A stretch of DNA of 64,000 nucleotides, taken from Comamonadaceae bacterium M7527. Its GTDB lineage: Bacteria; Pseudomonadota; Gammaproteobacteria; Burkholderiales; Burkholderiaceae_C. Within the stretch, counting starts at the first letter, position 1; every line of letters starts with the position of its first letter. The position numbers were made by a program, and so were the translations under genes. Location: the NCBI GenBank assembly GCA_021044545.1, contig CP087990.1, positions 1,302,001 through 1,366,000 on the forward strand, written 5' to 3'. Of the stretch, positions 46,118-56,092 are shown piece after piece. Under the pieces are notes generated by a model, which saw only the letters and a program-made list of their open reading frames with translations, was not told where the DNA came from and made no database searches.

Positions 46118-46767
46118 ATGGACACCGTACATCGCAAACACCCCATAAAAGCCCACGCTGGTCAACAGCTTTGGGGCCTGACGGGTGGCATTGGCAGTGG
46201 CAAGTCAACCGTTGCGGCCATGCTCGCCGAATTGGGCGCCGTGGTGGTGGACGCAGACGCCGTGTCTCGTGCGCTCACCGCTGCTGGCGGCAGGCCATGC
46301 CAGCTATCGTTGAACGCTTTGGTGCGCATGTGGCCGACGCGACCGGCGCGCTGAACCGTGTCAGTATGCGTGAGCTGATTTTCAGTGACGCATCAGCCAA
46401 AGACACATTGCAAGCGCTGTTACACCCACTCATTCAGCAGCACATGCACAACGCCATCTGTACCGCCTTTGCGCAGCCAGGCATCACGCATGTGGTGTGC
46501 GACATACCGCTACTGGTTGAGTCAAACCATTGGCGCAAAAGCCTGTCCAAGGTATGGGTAGTGGACTGTGACGAGCAAACCCAGATGACCCGCGTGACAG
46601 CCAGAAGCCAGCTGAGCCAACAAGCGGTGCAAGCCATCATGGCCAGCCAAGCCAGTCGCGAACAACGACTGCGCGCAGCTGATGTGGTGGTGTACAACCA
46701 AGGTATTGGTTTTGACGGCTTGCGCCAACAAGTCAATTCAAGTGCTGCACTTCTGGAGCTATCATAG
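46118..46767 (+). CDS. coaE: Dephospho-CoA kinase, frameshifted
   Basis: Last enzyme of coenzyme A synthesis. From the ATG at 46118 the frame reads [41 protein letters not shown] in pieces, with the P-loop GGIGSGKST. After 46290 it is lost, and the proper continuation [19 protein letters not shown] is in the next frame to 46767. One missing G after GGCGG explains it, giving 216 aa. Later motifs ([20 protein letters not shown]) are intact. The gene is normally essential, so a sequencing indel is likely. The pilD-coaE-zapD-yacG order is conserved. Confidence 0.9.
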
Positions 46768-46842
46768 AGGACTGACGTTTCTCAACACGCTTACTCGTGC
46801 GCCTGACGCACCCACTGCTTTTCCACCAACGCTGGCCATTTT

Positions 46843-47598
46843 GTGATCGTTTACGAATATCCCTTTAGTGAAAAAATTCGCACCTACCTGCGCGTAGAGC
46901 GTTTGCTGGACAGACTATTCGAGTTGCAAGCCAAAGACACGGCTACCGATCACCACTTTGCCCTGCAAACACTGTTTGAGCTGATGGACATCACCTCACG
47001 TGCTGATGTGCGTGGTGACCTTTTAAAAGACTTGGACAAACAAAAGTCCAATTTGGCAGCGTACAAAGACAACCCCAACATTGACCACCACATGCTGGAC
47101 GGCCTGCTCAGTCAGCTGTCTGGGTGTCAACAGGACTTGTCGGCCATCACAGGCAAGCCCGGACAACACCTCAACGAGTCTGAATGGCTCACGGCGTTGC
47201 GCGGTCGCATGGGCATACCGGCTGGCACCTGTGAGTTTGACTTGCCCGGCTATCACGACTGGCTGCACGCGCCTGTGGCCAAACGCCAGGCCCAACTGGT
47301 CGATTGGTCCAACGGCTTTGTAGCTCTGCGCAAAGCCCTTACGCTGATGCTGCGTTTGCTGCGTGACAACTCCGCACCCAAAACGGTCACAGCACCCGGC
47401 GGCAACTACCAACAAACCTTGTCACAGGGGCGCAGCTTTCAATTACTGCGCATTGAAGTGCCTGAGGCCAGCGGCCTGATTCCAGAGATCAGCGGCAACC
47501 GGTTGCTCATCGCCGTGCGCTTTATGAAAGCAGACGAACAACGTCGCTTGCAGCCCCTTAAAGACGATGTCAATTTTGTCATTAGTCTGAGCAGTTAA
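46843..47598 (+). CDS. zapD: Cell division protein ZapD
   Basis: FtsZ-associated protein (251 aa, formerly DUF1342) that bundles FtsZ filaments. The GTG at 46843 gives the standard start [20 protein letters not shown]. The conserved [13 protein letters not shown] near the end and [14 protein letters not shown] [13 protein letters not shown] are recognisable. Its location between coaE and yacG is typical of beta- and gammaproteobacteria. Confidence 0.93.
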   Translation: MIVYEYPFSEKIRTYLRVERLLDRLFELQAKDTATDHHFALQTLFELMDITSRADVRGDLLKDLDKQKSNLAAYKDNPNIDHHMLDGLLSQLSGCQQDLSAITGKPGQHLNESEWLTALRGRMGIPAGTCEFDLPGYHDWLHAPVAKRQAQLVDWSNGFVALRKALTLMLRLLRDNSAPKTVTAPGGNYQQTLSQGRSFQLLRIEVPEASGLIPEISGNRLLIAVRFMKADEQRRLQPLKDDVNFVISLSS

Positions 47599-47606
47599 AG
47601 CCCACC

Positions 47607-47846
47607 ATGAGCAGCCCTGAGCTAACGCAGCCTGTATTCAAGCCACAAGTGGTCAAGTGCCCAACGTGCGGCCTTGACAGCATATACGCCGCCAGCAACC
47701 CATACCGCCCATTCTGTAGGGAAGCGTGCAAGCTCATAGACCTGGGGGCTTGGGCCAGCGAGTCATACAGCGTGCCAGCACCCGAGGCTGACCCGCTAAG
47801 CGAGCTTGGCGAGCCAAGCAGCGCGGGTAACAACCCTAGCCACTAG
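47607..47846 (+). CDS. yacG: DNA gyrase inhibitor YacG
   Basis: A 79-residue zinc protein with [12 protein letters not shown] and [16 protein letters not shown], giving the C-x2-C...C-x3-C zinc site of YacG. In E. coli it binds GyrB and blocks gyrase activity. The C-terminal tail is acidic and likely disordered. It begins eight bases after zapD and converges with the mutT gene. Confidence 0.93.
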   Translation: MSSPELTQPVFKPQVVKCPTCGLDSIYAASNPYRPFCREACKLIDLGAWASESYSVPAPEADPLSELGEPSSAGNNPSH

Positions 47847-47858
47847 ACCTACACGCAT

Positions 47859-48329
47859 TTAATCGGCTGGCAGCGTTTCCAGCCAGGCCAATACGGGTAC
47901 CGTGCCTGGCAGCACAGGCTCTAACGCGCACGGCAGCATGGACCATGCACTGGACTGCCCCTCTCGCATCACCATTTCACCGCTCCACTGCAGTACTTTG
48001 CAAAAGTGCAGTCGCACCAAAGCGTGTGGATAGTCAACCATGTCGACGCGCATAGACTGCGCCTGTCCTATGGTCACACCAATCTCTTCTTGCAGCTCTC
48101 GCCTAAGCGCTTGCTCAACAGTTTCACCTGGCTCAAGCTTGCCACCAGGAAACTCCCAGTAGCCGCCGTAAGCCTTATCCGCTGGGCGCGTGGTCAACAA
48201 GTAAGCGCCATCGGAACGCTGCAATACACCGACAGCCACATCAACAACGGCACGCTCTTGGCCATGGGCTTGTTCGCGCCTGTGTTGTGGGTCCGCCACC
48301 AGCACAGGTGACTTGTCTTGCTGTGTCAT
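47859..48329 (-). CDS. mutT: NUDIX hydrolase MutT (8-oxo-dGTP diphosphatase)
   Basis: A 156-residue NUDIX protein with the complete box GGKLEPGETVEQALRRELQEEIG. The preceding YGGYWEFPGG is the MutT pattern, consistent with removal of oxidised dGTP that would cause A-to-C changes. It begins three bases after the DUF815 ATPase gene's stop on the minus strand and faces yacG. Confidence 0.92.
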   Translation of the reverse strand: MTQQDKSPVLVADPQHRREQAHGQERAVVDVAVGVLQRSDGAYLLTTRPADKAYGGYWEFPGGKLEPGETVEQALRRELQEEIGVTIGQAQSMRVDMVDYPHALVRLHFCKVLQWSGEMVMREGQSSAWSMLPCALEPVLPGTVPVLAWLETLPAD

Positions 48330-48332
48330 GTA

Positions 48333-49235
48333 TCAGATTGACCCATCAGCAGCGCGCGCGGCGTAGTCGCGGGCAAACTGATAGGCCACGCGACCACTGC
48401 GAGAGCCACGCTCCAATGCCCACAATAAGGCATGCGGGCGCGCCGCCTCCAAGTCTACATCTGCAGATACAAAATGGCGCAGCCACTGATTGGCCACCGC
48501 CAAGTACTCATCTTGACTAAACGCATAAAAGCTCACCCACAAGCCAAAGCGCTCAGACAACGATATTTTTTCTTCAACGCCCTCACCCGGGTGCACTTCG
48601 CCGTCTGGCGTATGTTTGTAGGTGAGGTTGTCACTCATGTACTCAGGTAACAAATGACGTCTGTTACTGGTGGCATACACCAACACGTTGGCACCACTGG
48701 CTGAGACCGAACCGTCCAGAATAGACTTCAGCGCCTTGTAGGCAGGGTCGCCGTCTTCAAAGCTCAAGTCGTCGCAATACACGATGAATTTTTCTGGCCT
48801 GTGGGCCACCAAATCGACAATGTCTGGCAAGTCCACCAAGTCGTCCTTGTCAACCTCTATCAGGCGCAAGCCTTGGCCGCTGTAGGCATGCAAACACGCC
48901 TTGATCAGGGATGACTTACCCGTGCCACGCGCACCGGTTAGCAGCACGTTATTGGCGGGCAAACCGCGCATAAAGTGCTGCGTGTTGCGTTGTATTTTTT
49001 CTTTTTGGTCGTCTATTTCCTGCAAGTCAGACAGCGCAATAGGTGCGACATGGGCCACAGGCACCAGCTGTGCTGCACCCGTACGGCTACGCCGGTATCT
49101 AAACGCCACGCTAGCAGCCCAATCAGGCTGCGCCAGGCTACCAACGCTTTGCACATGCTGCAAGTGCAGCAACAGCGCGTCAGCGCGTTGCAACAACTGC
49201 CTCAATAATTCAGGTGTATTGTTGTCTGTGCTCAT
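48333..49235 (-). CDS. DUF815 family P-loop ATPase
   Basis: A 300-residue AAA-like ATPase with Walker A LLTGARGTGKSSLIKAC, Walker B EKFIVYCDDLSFE and the sensor-like VLVYATSNRRHLLPEYM, which is the DUF815 pattern. The N-terminal 90 residues are helical and variable. The biological role is unknown; it is fixed in Burkholderiales between argJ and mutT. Eight bases separate it from argJ. Confidence 0.88.
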   Translation of the reverse strand: MSTDNNTPELLRQLLQRADALLLHLQHVQSVGSLAQPDWAASVAFRYRRSRTGAAQLVPVAHVAPIALSDLQEIDDQKEKIQRNTQHFMRGLPANNVLLTGARGTGKSSLIKACLHAYSGQGLRLIEVDKDDLVDLPDIVDLVAHRPEKFIVYCDDLSFEDGDPAYKALKSILDGSVSASGANVLVYATSNRRHLLPEYMSDNLTYKHTPDGEVHPGEGVEEKISLSERFGLWVSFYAFSQDEYLAVANQWLRHFVSADVDLEAARPHALLWALERGSRSGRVAYQFARDYAARAADGSI

Positions 49236-49243
49236 ACAAACGG

Positions 49244-50467
49244 TTAACTGCGGTAGTCGGCGTTAATGCTCACGTAGTCGTGGCTGAAGTCACATGTCCA
49301 CACGGTGTCACAACTAGTGCCTCGACCCAAGTCAATGCCTATGGTGATCTCTGGTTTGGCCATCACAGCTGCGCCGCTGGCCTCCGTGTAGCTGGGGTGT
49401 ATGCCACCGTCGGTCGCCACATGCACCTCGTCCAAGTACACATTCACACGGCTCACATCTAGGTCTGCAATACCCGCGTAGCCAACGGCGGCCAAAATGC
49501 GACCCAAATTGGGATCACTGGCAAAAAACGCCGTTTTGACCAGCGGCGAATGGGCCACGGCGTATGCCACCTTCAAACACTCGTCGGTACTGGCACCGCT
49601 GTCAACGCGAATGGTAATGAACTTGGTGGCGCCCTCGCCGTCACGCACAATGGCGTGCGCCAAAAACTGCGCCACTTCCCGCAAGGCATCCAGCAATGCC
49701 TGCGCATCTGCCCAACTGCCCACAGGCTTGTGACCTGCTTGACCGGTGGCCATCACCACAAAGCTGTCGTTGGTGGATGTATCGCCGTCAACAGTCACGC
49801 GGTTGAACGATTGGTCGGCCAATGTTTTGGCAAGACCCTTCATAAGTGCAGGCTCTATGGCTGCGTCGGTGGCGATAAAACCCAGCATGGTTGCCATATT
49901 GGGGCGAATCATGCCTGCACCTTTGGCGATGCCAGTTACCGTCACGGTGTGACCAGACACCACGCATTGACGGCTAATGGCTTTGGGCTGGGTGTCCGTG
50001 GTCATGATGCCGCAAGCAGCATCCAGCCAAGCATCTGGCTTTAGTGCCGCACATGCCGCCCTGATGCCCGCAGTAACGCGCTCTATGGGCAAGGGCTCCA
50101 AAATCACACCGGTGGAAAACGGCAGCACCTGCTCAGGCGCGACGCCCAAGGCCACTGCCGCGGTGCTGGCCATGGCCTGCGCATGCAGCACACCACTTTG
50201 ACCCGTGCCGGCGTTGGCGTTGCCGGTGTTGATGGCCAAGGCGCGTATGCCTTGATCAGCGCTTAAATGTTGCTGACATACACGCACTGGCGCGGCACAA
50301 AACCGGTTCAGCGTAAACACCGCATCAACCAGGGTGCCGGCATCCAGCGCGCACACGCTGACGTCTTTGCGGTTGGCCTTGCGCACACCCGCCTCGACCA
50401 CACCCCAACGCACACCTTTTACGGACAACAAATCACCGGCTTTTGGCACGGGCAGCAAAACTGGCAT
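49244..50467 (-). CDS. argJ: Bifunctional glutamate N-acetyltransferase / amino-acid acetyltransferase
   Basis: Ornithine acetyltransferase of 407 aa that recycles the acetyl group between N-acetylornithine and glutamate. The [21 protein letters not shown] motif contains the threonine where the precursor self-cleaves into alpha and beta chains. The frame is open to 50713, but the ATG at 50467 ([19 protein letters not shown]) matches the family start; the extension runs over the secA end. [15 protein letters not shown] is the conserved C-terminal motif. Confidence 0.94.
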   Translation of the reverse strand: MPVLLPVPKAGDLLSVKGVRWGVVEAGVRKANRKDVSVCALDAGTLVDAVFTLNRFCAAPVRVCQQHLSADQGIRALAINTGNANAGTGQSGVLHAQAMASTAAVALGVAPEQVLPFSTGVILEPLPIERVTAGIRAACAALKPDAWLDAACGIMTTDTQPKAISRQCVVSGHTVTVTGIAKGAGMIRPNMATMLGFIATDAAIEPALMKGLAKTLADQSFNRVTVDGDTSTNDSFVVMATGQAGHKPVGSWADAQALLDALREVAQFLAHAIVRDGEGATKFITIRVDSGASTDECLKVAYAVAHSPLVKTAFFASDPNLGRILAAVGYAGIADLDVSRVNVYLDEVHVATDGGIHPSYTEASGAAVMAKPEITIGIDLGRGTSCDTVWTCDFSHDYVSINADYRS

Positions 50468-50525
50468 ATGCCGACTCCCAGACGTCATGACACGCGGGCC
50501 GAACCCGCGCGGTGTTGTTGATGTT

Positions 50526-53287
50526 TTATACCAAGGCGCCGTGGCAGTGCTTGTATTTTTTACCACTGCCGCATGGGCATGGCTCGTTGCGGCCCACACG
50601 TGGCACCTCATCTGCACGCGGCCCAATACCTGAAGCCAACCCATTGTTGTCAAACACCTCTGGCTCGCCTGTGGCGGTTGGTGCTGTGTATTGGACTGCG
50701 CCCAAGTTTTCACCCCTGGCCTCCATGGCGGCAGCCGCCTCTTCTACACGCTCGGGCTCAGTCACACGCACGTTCACAAGTATCTTTGAGACCTCGTTGC
50801 GCACGCTGTCCAGCATCAGGCCAAACAGCTCAAAGGCCTCGCGCTTGTACTCTTGCTTGGGCTGCTTTTGCGCATACCCGCGCAAGTGAATACCTTGGCG
50901 CAAGTAATCCAGGGCGCTCAAGTGCTCGCGCCAATGGCTGTCCAGGTTTTGTAGCAACACCATGCGCTCAAACTGAGTGAAGTTTTCTTCGCCTACGCGC
51001 TCTATTTTGGCGTCACAGTTTTGCTTGGCCGCGTCCAGCACCAGCGCCACAATATCGCTGTCTTCAATTGACTCGGCCTTGGAGACGATGTCAACCAGGT
51101 CCAACTCGATTTGCCAGTCGTCTTTCAGGACAGCTTGGAGCTTGGACAACTCCCACTGTTCTTCAACGCTTTCAAATGGCACGTACTGGTGAACCAGGTC
51201 GCTTAGACAGCCCTCACGCAAAGCGGTGATTTGCTCGCGCAAAGACGGGGCATCCAGCACGTCGTTGCGCTGCTGGTAAATCACTTTACGCTGATCGTTG
51301 GCAACGTCGTCGTATTCAAGCAGTTGCTTGCGCACATCAAAGTTGCGCGCTTCTACTTTGCGCTGTGCAGACTCAATGCTGCGCGTCACCATGCCCGCTT
51401 CAATGGCCTCGCCCTCTGGCATCTTGAGCCTGTCCATGATGGCGCGCACGCGGTCACCCGCAAAAATACGCATCAAGGGGTCGTCAAGGCTTAGGTAAAA
51501 ACGTGATGAGCCAGGGTCACCCTGTCGGCCTGATCGGCCACGCAGCTGGTTGTCAATGCGTCGTGACTCATGGCGCTCGGTTGCAATGATGCGCAAGCCA
51601 CCCAGTGCCTTCACAGCATCGTGCTCTATTTGCCACGCTTCGCGCGCTTTGGCTGCAGCGGCTGCCTTGTCTGCTTCACTGAGGTTGGCATTGGCTTCAA
51701 TGGCGCTTAGCTGCTTTTCAAGGTTGCCGCCCAACACAATGTCGGTACCGCGACCGGCCATGTTGGTGGCAATGGTGATGGCTTTTTGGTACCGGCTTGC
51801 GCAATGATGTCAGCCTCGCGTGCATGCTGCTTGGCATTTAGCACCTCATGGGGCAACTTGGCCTCAGTCAGTAGTTGCGCTATCACCTCTGAATTTTCAA
51901 TAGACGAGGTGCCCACCAAAACGGGTTGTCCGCGCTCATAGCAGCTGCGTATGTCGTCAATGGCAGCCTTGTATTTTTCGGCCGTGGTTTTGTAAACACG
52001 GTCAAGCTGGTCGTCCCGGCGATTGATTCTGTTGGGCGGAATCACCACAGTCTCAAGGCCGTAAATACTTTGGAATTCGTAGGCCTCGGTATCTGCCGTA
52101 CCGGTCATGCCAGACAGCTTGCCGTACAAGCGGAAGTAGTTTTGGAAGGTAATCGACGCCAGTGTTTGGTTCTCAGCCTGTATGGTCACGCCCTCTTTGG
52201 CCTCCACGGCCTGGTGCAAGCCATCGCTCCAACGACGCCCAGACATCAGGCGACCGGTGAACTCGTCAACAATGACCACTTCGCCGTCTTGCACCACATA
52301 GTGCTGGTCACGGTGGTACAAGTTGTTGGCACGAAGCGCAGCGTTGACATGGTGCATCAACGCAATATTTGAAGGGTCGTACAACGATGCGCCTTCGGGC
52401 AGCAGGTTGGCACTCACCAACAGCGCTTCAGCGTGCTCGTGACCAGCTTCGGTCAAATGCACCTGATGCGATTTTTCATCGACCGTAAAGTCGCCAGGCG
52501 TGACAACACCCTCACCAGTGCGAGGGTCTGCCTCACCCACTTGCATGACCAGCTGAGGAATCAACGCATTGATGGCCTTGTATACGGCGGTGTGATCGTC
52601 GGCTTGGCCACTGATGATCAGCGGTGTGCGCGCCTCGTCAATCAGGATGGAATCCACTTCGTCGATGATGGCGTAGTGCAAGTCACGCGCGACGCGGTCA
52701 GCCGCGTCGTAGACCATGTTGTCGCGCAGGTAGTCAAAGCCAAATTCGTTGTTGGTGCCGTATGTGATGTCAGCACGGTAAGCGGCTTGCTTGCCAGCGC
52801 GGTCTAATGCAGGCAAGTTCACGCCCACGGTTAAACCCAAGTAGTTGTACAAACGGCCCATCCATGCCGCATCGCGCTCGGCGAGGTAGTCGTTGACAGT
52901 CACCACATGCACGCCCTTATCAGCCAGCGCATTGAGGTACACGGCCAGGGTTGCGGTCAGCGTCTTGCCTTCGCCCGTTCGCATCTCGGCAATCTTGCCG
53001 TTGTGCAAAGCCAGGCCACCGACAATTTGCACATCAAAGTGACGCATCTTCATCACACGCTTGCTGGCCTCGCGCACCGTGGCGAAAGCGTGAGGCAGTA
53101 TGTCGTCCAGCGTTTTTCCTGCGGCCAGTTGGGCGCGCAACTCATCTGTTTTTCCGCGCAGCGCATGGTCGCTTAGCGCCTCGTACTCAGGCTCAAGGGC
53201 GTTAACGGTGGCCACTGTCTTGCGGTAGGTGCGCAGCAGGCGGTCGTTGCGACTACCAAATAATTTTGTGAGAAAGTTGTAGGCCAT
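50526..53287 (-). CDS. secA: Preprotein translocase ATPase SecA, frameshifted
   Basis: Motor of the Sec translocon, about 920 aa. Start 53287 ([18 protein letters not shown]). Walker A is [20 protein letters not shown], the DEAD-like box [15 protein letters not shown], and the C-terminal SecB-binding zinc motif [14 protein letters not shown]. The frame breaks at 51783-51787: the first part ends [14 protein letters not shown] and the second resumes as [18 protein letters not shown] sixth A in the coding-strand A5 run restores [18 protein letters not shown]. As secA is essential, an uncalled base is more likely than a real mutation. Confidence 0.95.
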
Positions 53288-53368
53288 AAATGTCTGTGTC
53301 ACGCCAGGCTGCCATATCGCGCCCTGGCGTATAAAAATACGGGTTTGAATGTTCTTGCACAGCGAAAT

Positions 53369-53393
53369 GGCCACATTCGGGTTGAATGCGGCC
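53369..53393 (-). terminator. Hairpin between the M23 peptidase gene and secA
   Basis: On the minus strand GGCCGCATTC and GAATGTGGCC pair across a five-base loop, with one G-U pair, and AAA/TTT-like flanks. It lies after the M23 stop and about 80 bases before the secA start. It lacks a long T run, so it may be a terminator or a leader hairpin of secA. Confidence 0.5.
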
Positions 53394-53472
53394 TTTGCTT
53401 AAAGCGTAGAGTTTAACCGGCGCGCCACCCCTGAAACCCGGGATGGCTTGGTGGAGCGGCAAGTGCCGGTTC

Positions 53473-54404
53473 TCAGCGACTTGATGCCAGCTTGGGGCTG
53501 TCGCGGCCCATGGCCAAGAACTTGGCTGGGTCTTTGTAGCGGCCTGACACCCAGACCTCAAAGTGCAGGTGCGGACCCGTTGATCGACCCGTTGAGCCTA
53601 TGAGGCCAATTTTCTGGCCGCGCTTGATCAGGTCACCCACCTTGACCAGCATTTTGCTGGTGTGTGCATAACGCGTGACCACCTGGTTGCCGTGGTCAAT
53701 TTCTATCATGTTGCCGTAGTCAGCGTGGCGCAAGGCCGTTACGACGACACCGCCAGCAGCGGCATATATCGGTGTGCCAATAGGGCCGGGAAGTCTAGGC
53801 CGGTGTGCATGGCGCTGGCACCAGTAAAGGGGTCAACACGGCGGCCAAAGCGCGAGCCTGTGATCAAGCCCTTGACGGGCTTTGTTGTAGGGATCATGGC
53901 CCGCTCCAGCTGCTGATCCAGCAGCCTGGACTCCAGCACTGTGAGCAAGTCTTCGCCATTGTTGGCTTCGGATTGCAGTGCTGACAATGCTTGGCTAAAG
54001 TCTTGAACCGACAATGAGCGCTCGGATACCAGGGCCCCGCCAGCACCAGGCTGGGGCTTGACGACTTCAACGTCCATGCCCGCAAGTTCGGCCACGCGCT
54101 CGCCAAGTGCATCCAGCTGCACCATACGGGCTTGCAACTCGCCCAGGCGGGTCGCCATCACATCCAGGTTCTCGCGCAGGTAGCGGTTTTGCGCCTCCAT
54201 ATCCTGGCTGGCAACCTGAGGCAGGATTTGACCCACAATTGGCCAGTTGTTGCGTGTACCAGCCTTGAGCAAGGCGTGGTAGGCAGCCATGGCGCCAGAG
54301 ACGGCCAAGACCACGACCACTGTTGCTATGGCACAAAACCCTTTGACGCCCAGCTCAAACGTGCGGGTTGAGCGAAAACGCGTGTCAGTGATAATCACGT
54401 GCAT
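53473..54404 (-). CDS. M23 family metallopeptidase (murein hydrolase activator type), frameshifted
   Basis: A membrane-anchored LytM-domain protein of about 310 aa. The N terminus has one membrane helix (CAIATVVVVLAVSGAMAAYHA), then a coiled-coil-like part, then the M23 domain with the zinc histidine and aspartate in MHTGLDFP and HLHFE near the end. The frame breaks at 53783-53785: DFPALLAHRYMP replaces the expected DFPAPIGTPIYAAAGGVVV. One more C in the coding run CCC restores it. Such proteins cut or regulate cutting of peptidoglycan. It is upstream of secA on the minus strand and divergent from the dciA-like gene. Confidence 0.87.
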
Positions 54405-54446
54405 ACCAACAAGCTCCTTGTGGGCAGCGCTTCATAAAGCACCACC

Positions 54447-54758
54447 TTGAAACCATCCATCCCCAACGCCATACCCATTGCACAAGCAATGGAAAGCTCC
54501 GAGACACTGCATGCGCTGCTGGGCAAAGTGCGCCTGTCTCAAAGCCGACTAGAGACGGTTCAACAACTGGTTCCGGTGACATTAAGGCCGAGCCTGCGGG
54601 CCGGCAGTGCTGATGAGGGGCAGTGGACGCTGCTGGTCAACTCACCTGCTGTTGCCGCCAAGCTCAGGCAATTGCTACCGAGCTTGAATCAGGCCTTGCG
54701 CCAAAAGGAACAAGTTGATGTCGAGGTGCGTATCAAAATAGCACGCCCAACGGCTTAA
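54447..54758 (+). CDS. DciA-like (DUF721) protein
   Basis: A 103-residue protein with the LLGKVRLSQSRLETVQQLVPVTLRPSL segment, GQWTLLVNSPAVAAKLRQLLPSL and a basic C terminus, which resembles the DUF721/DciA family that loads the replicative helicase DnaB. The only upstream start in frame is TTG at 54447, after a stop at 54435; an internal ATG at 54489 is also possible. It ends one base before the CCA end of the convergent tRNA-Thr. Confidence 0.72.
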   Translation: MKPSIPNAIPIAQAMESSETLHALLGKVRLSQSRLETVQQLVPVTLRPSLRAGSADEGQWTLLVNSPAVAAKLRQLLPSLNQALRQKEQVDVEVRIKIARPTA

Positions 54759-54759
54759 A

Positions 54760-54835
54760 TGGTGCCGAATGTCTGACTCGAACAGACGACCTACCGCTTA
54801 CAAGGCGGTTGCTCTACCAACTGAGCTAATTCGGC
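54760..54835 (-). tRNA. tRNA-Thr (anticodon TGT)
   Basis: A complete cloverleaf on the minus strand: acceptor GCCGAAT/ATTCGGC, D arm GCTC-AGTTGGTAGA-GAGC type, anticodon arm CCGCC-TTGTAA-GGCGG with TGT in the loop, and T arm with GTTCGAGTC. The CCA end is encoded (54760-54762). It lies directly upstream of sspB on the minus strand orientation of the sspA-sspB group, and converges on the dciA-like gene. Confidence 0.95.
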
Positions 54836-54847
54836 GAAGTGGAGATT

Positions 54848-55369
54848 CTACTTCACTCTGCGAAGACCTACACCGCCACCGGTTGGTGGTTTGGGAGAAA
54901 AATCATCGTCAGGTGAACTATTTGTGACATTTTCAGTGGCAGCAGCTGGGTTAACAGATACCAAAGAAGGACCTTTGCCCGTTTGTTTAGGCGCAGCAGA
55001 CTGTAAGTTTTTTGCAACATCTGCGGTTGGCGCTGACGAATCAGTCGCCGGAAACGCCATGCCCTGGCCATTTTCGCGCGCGTAAATAGCCAACACCCGG
55101 CCAACAGGTACAAAAATATCTTGCACCTTGCCGCTGAAGCGGCCTTTGAAGCTGACCATGTCGTTGGCCATTTGCAAGTCTTGTGTGGCGCCATAGCTGA
55201 CGTTCAACACAATTTGCCCGTCGTTCACAAAAGCCATTGGCACTTCAACGGTGTGATCAACCGACACCGCCATGTAAGGCGTGTAGCCATTGTCCGAACA
55301 CCACTCATGAATGGCGCGCAACAAATAGGGCTTGGTTGACGGGATATCGTTGAAGTCCATAACTTTCAT
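54848..55369 (-). CDS. sspB: ClpXP specificity-enhancing factor SspB
   Basis: Adaptor (173 aa) that delivers ssrA-tagged proteins to ClpXP. The folded domain is IPSTKPYLLRAIHEWCSDNG, VPMAFVNDGQIVLNVSYGAT and GRFSGKVQDIFVPVGRVLAIYAREN. The C-terminal 70 residues are low complexity and end in GVGLRRVK, which is the ClpX-binding tail type. The ATG at 55369 is used; an ATG at 55360 gives MDFNDIPSTKPY, closer to the family start. sspA lies 18 bases upstream. Confidence 0.94.
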   Translation of the reverse strand: MKVMDFNDIPSTKPYLLRAIHEWCSDNGYTPYMAVSVDHTVEVPMAFVNDGQIVLNVSYGATQDLQMANDMVSFKGRFSGKVQDIFVPVGRVLAIYARENGQGMAFPATDSSAPTADVAKNLQSAAPKQTGKGPSLVSVNPAAATENVTNSSPDDDFSPKPPTGGGVGLRRVK

Positions 55370-55387
55370 ATTGGCTGTGCCAGCGAC

Positions 55388-55999
55388 TTACTTGCGCATG
55401 ACCTTTTCAGACGGTGTGAGCGCTTCAATGTAGGCAGGGCGTGAAAAAATACGCTCGGCATACTTGAGCAAGGGTGCTGCGTTTTTGCTCAGCTCAATGC
55501 CATACATGTCCAGGCGCCACAACAGCGGTGCGATGGATACATCCAGCATGGAAAAGTTGTCACCCAACATGAACTTATTTTTCAGGAACACGGGGGCCAA
55601 TTGCGTCAAGCGGTCACGCATGTGGCTGCGGGCTTTGTCCAGCGCCTTCTCGTTGCCCTTGTTGTTACGCGCTTCCAAAACGGCTACATGTGTAAACAAC
55701 TCTTTTTCAAAGTTGAGCAAGAACAAACGCACGCGGGCACGGTCAACTGGGTCACCTGGCATCAACTGGGGATGCGGGAAACGCTCGTCAATGTACTCGT
55801 TGATGATGTTGGACTCGTACAAAATCAAATCGCGCTCAACCAGGATAGGTACCTGGCCGTAGGGGTTCATCACCGCAATGTCTTCTGGCTTGTTGTACAA
55901 GTCCACATCGCGGATTTCAAAATCCATGCCTTTTTCAAACAGCACAAAACGGCAGCGATGTGAGAAGGGGCAGGTCGTGCCCGAGTACAAAACCATCAT
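55388..55999 (-). CDS. sspA: Stringent starvation protein A
   Basis: GST-fold, RNA polymerase-associated protein (203 aa) of stationary phase and acid or starvation response. The SSPA pattern LYSGTTCPFSHRCRFVLFEKGMDF is present at the start, with MNPYGQVPILVERDLILYESNIINEYIDERFPHP in parts as the cis-proline region. Two consecutive ATG codons occur at 55994-55999. It precedes sspB and follows the bc1 genes on the minus strand. Confidence 0.94.
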   Translation of the reverse strand: MMVLYSGTTCPFSHRCRFVLFEKGMDFEIRDVDLYNKPEDIAVMNPYGQVPILVERDLILYESNIINEYIDERFPHPQLMPGDPVDRARVRLFLLNFEKELFTHVAVLEARNNKGNEKALDKARSHMRDRLTQLAPVFLKNKFMLGDNFSMLDVSIAPLLWRLDMYGIELSKNAAPLLKYAERIFSRPAYIEALTPSEKVMRK

Positions 56000-56092
56000 G
56001 ATAGAAGTCTCCTAAACGAAAAACAGTGGCCGCACCGCAGAGGTGCTAACGCCACTGTGTCATGTGTTGGGCCTTTGAGGCCCCAACGAAAT

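Noticed and set aside
50468..50713. N-terminal extension of argJ by 82 codons
   Set aside because: It overlaps the end of secA in another frame and lacks family similarity; ArgJ starts at 50467.
53288..53472. SecM-like regulatory peptide upstream of secA
   Set aside because: The 185-base gap holds a hairpin but no ORF with a stalling motif of the FxxxxWIxxxxGIRAGP type.
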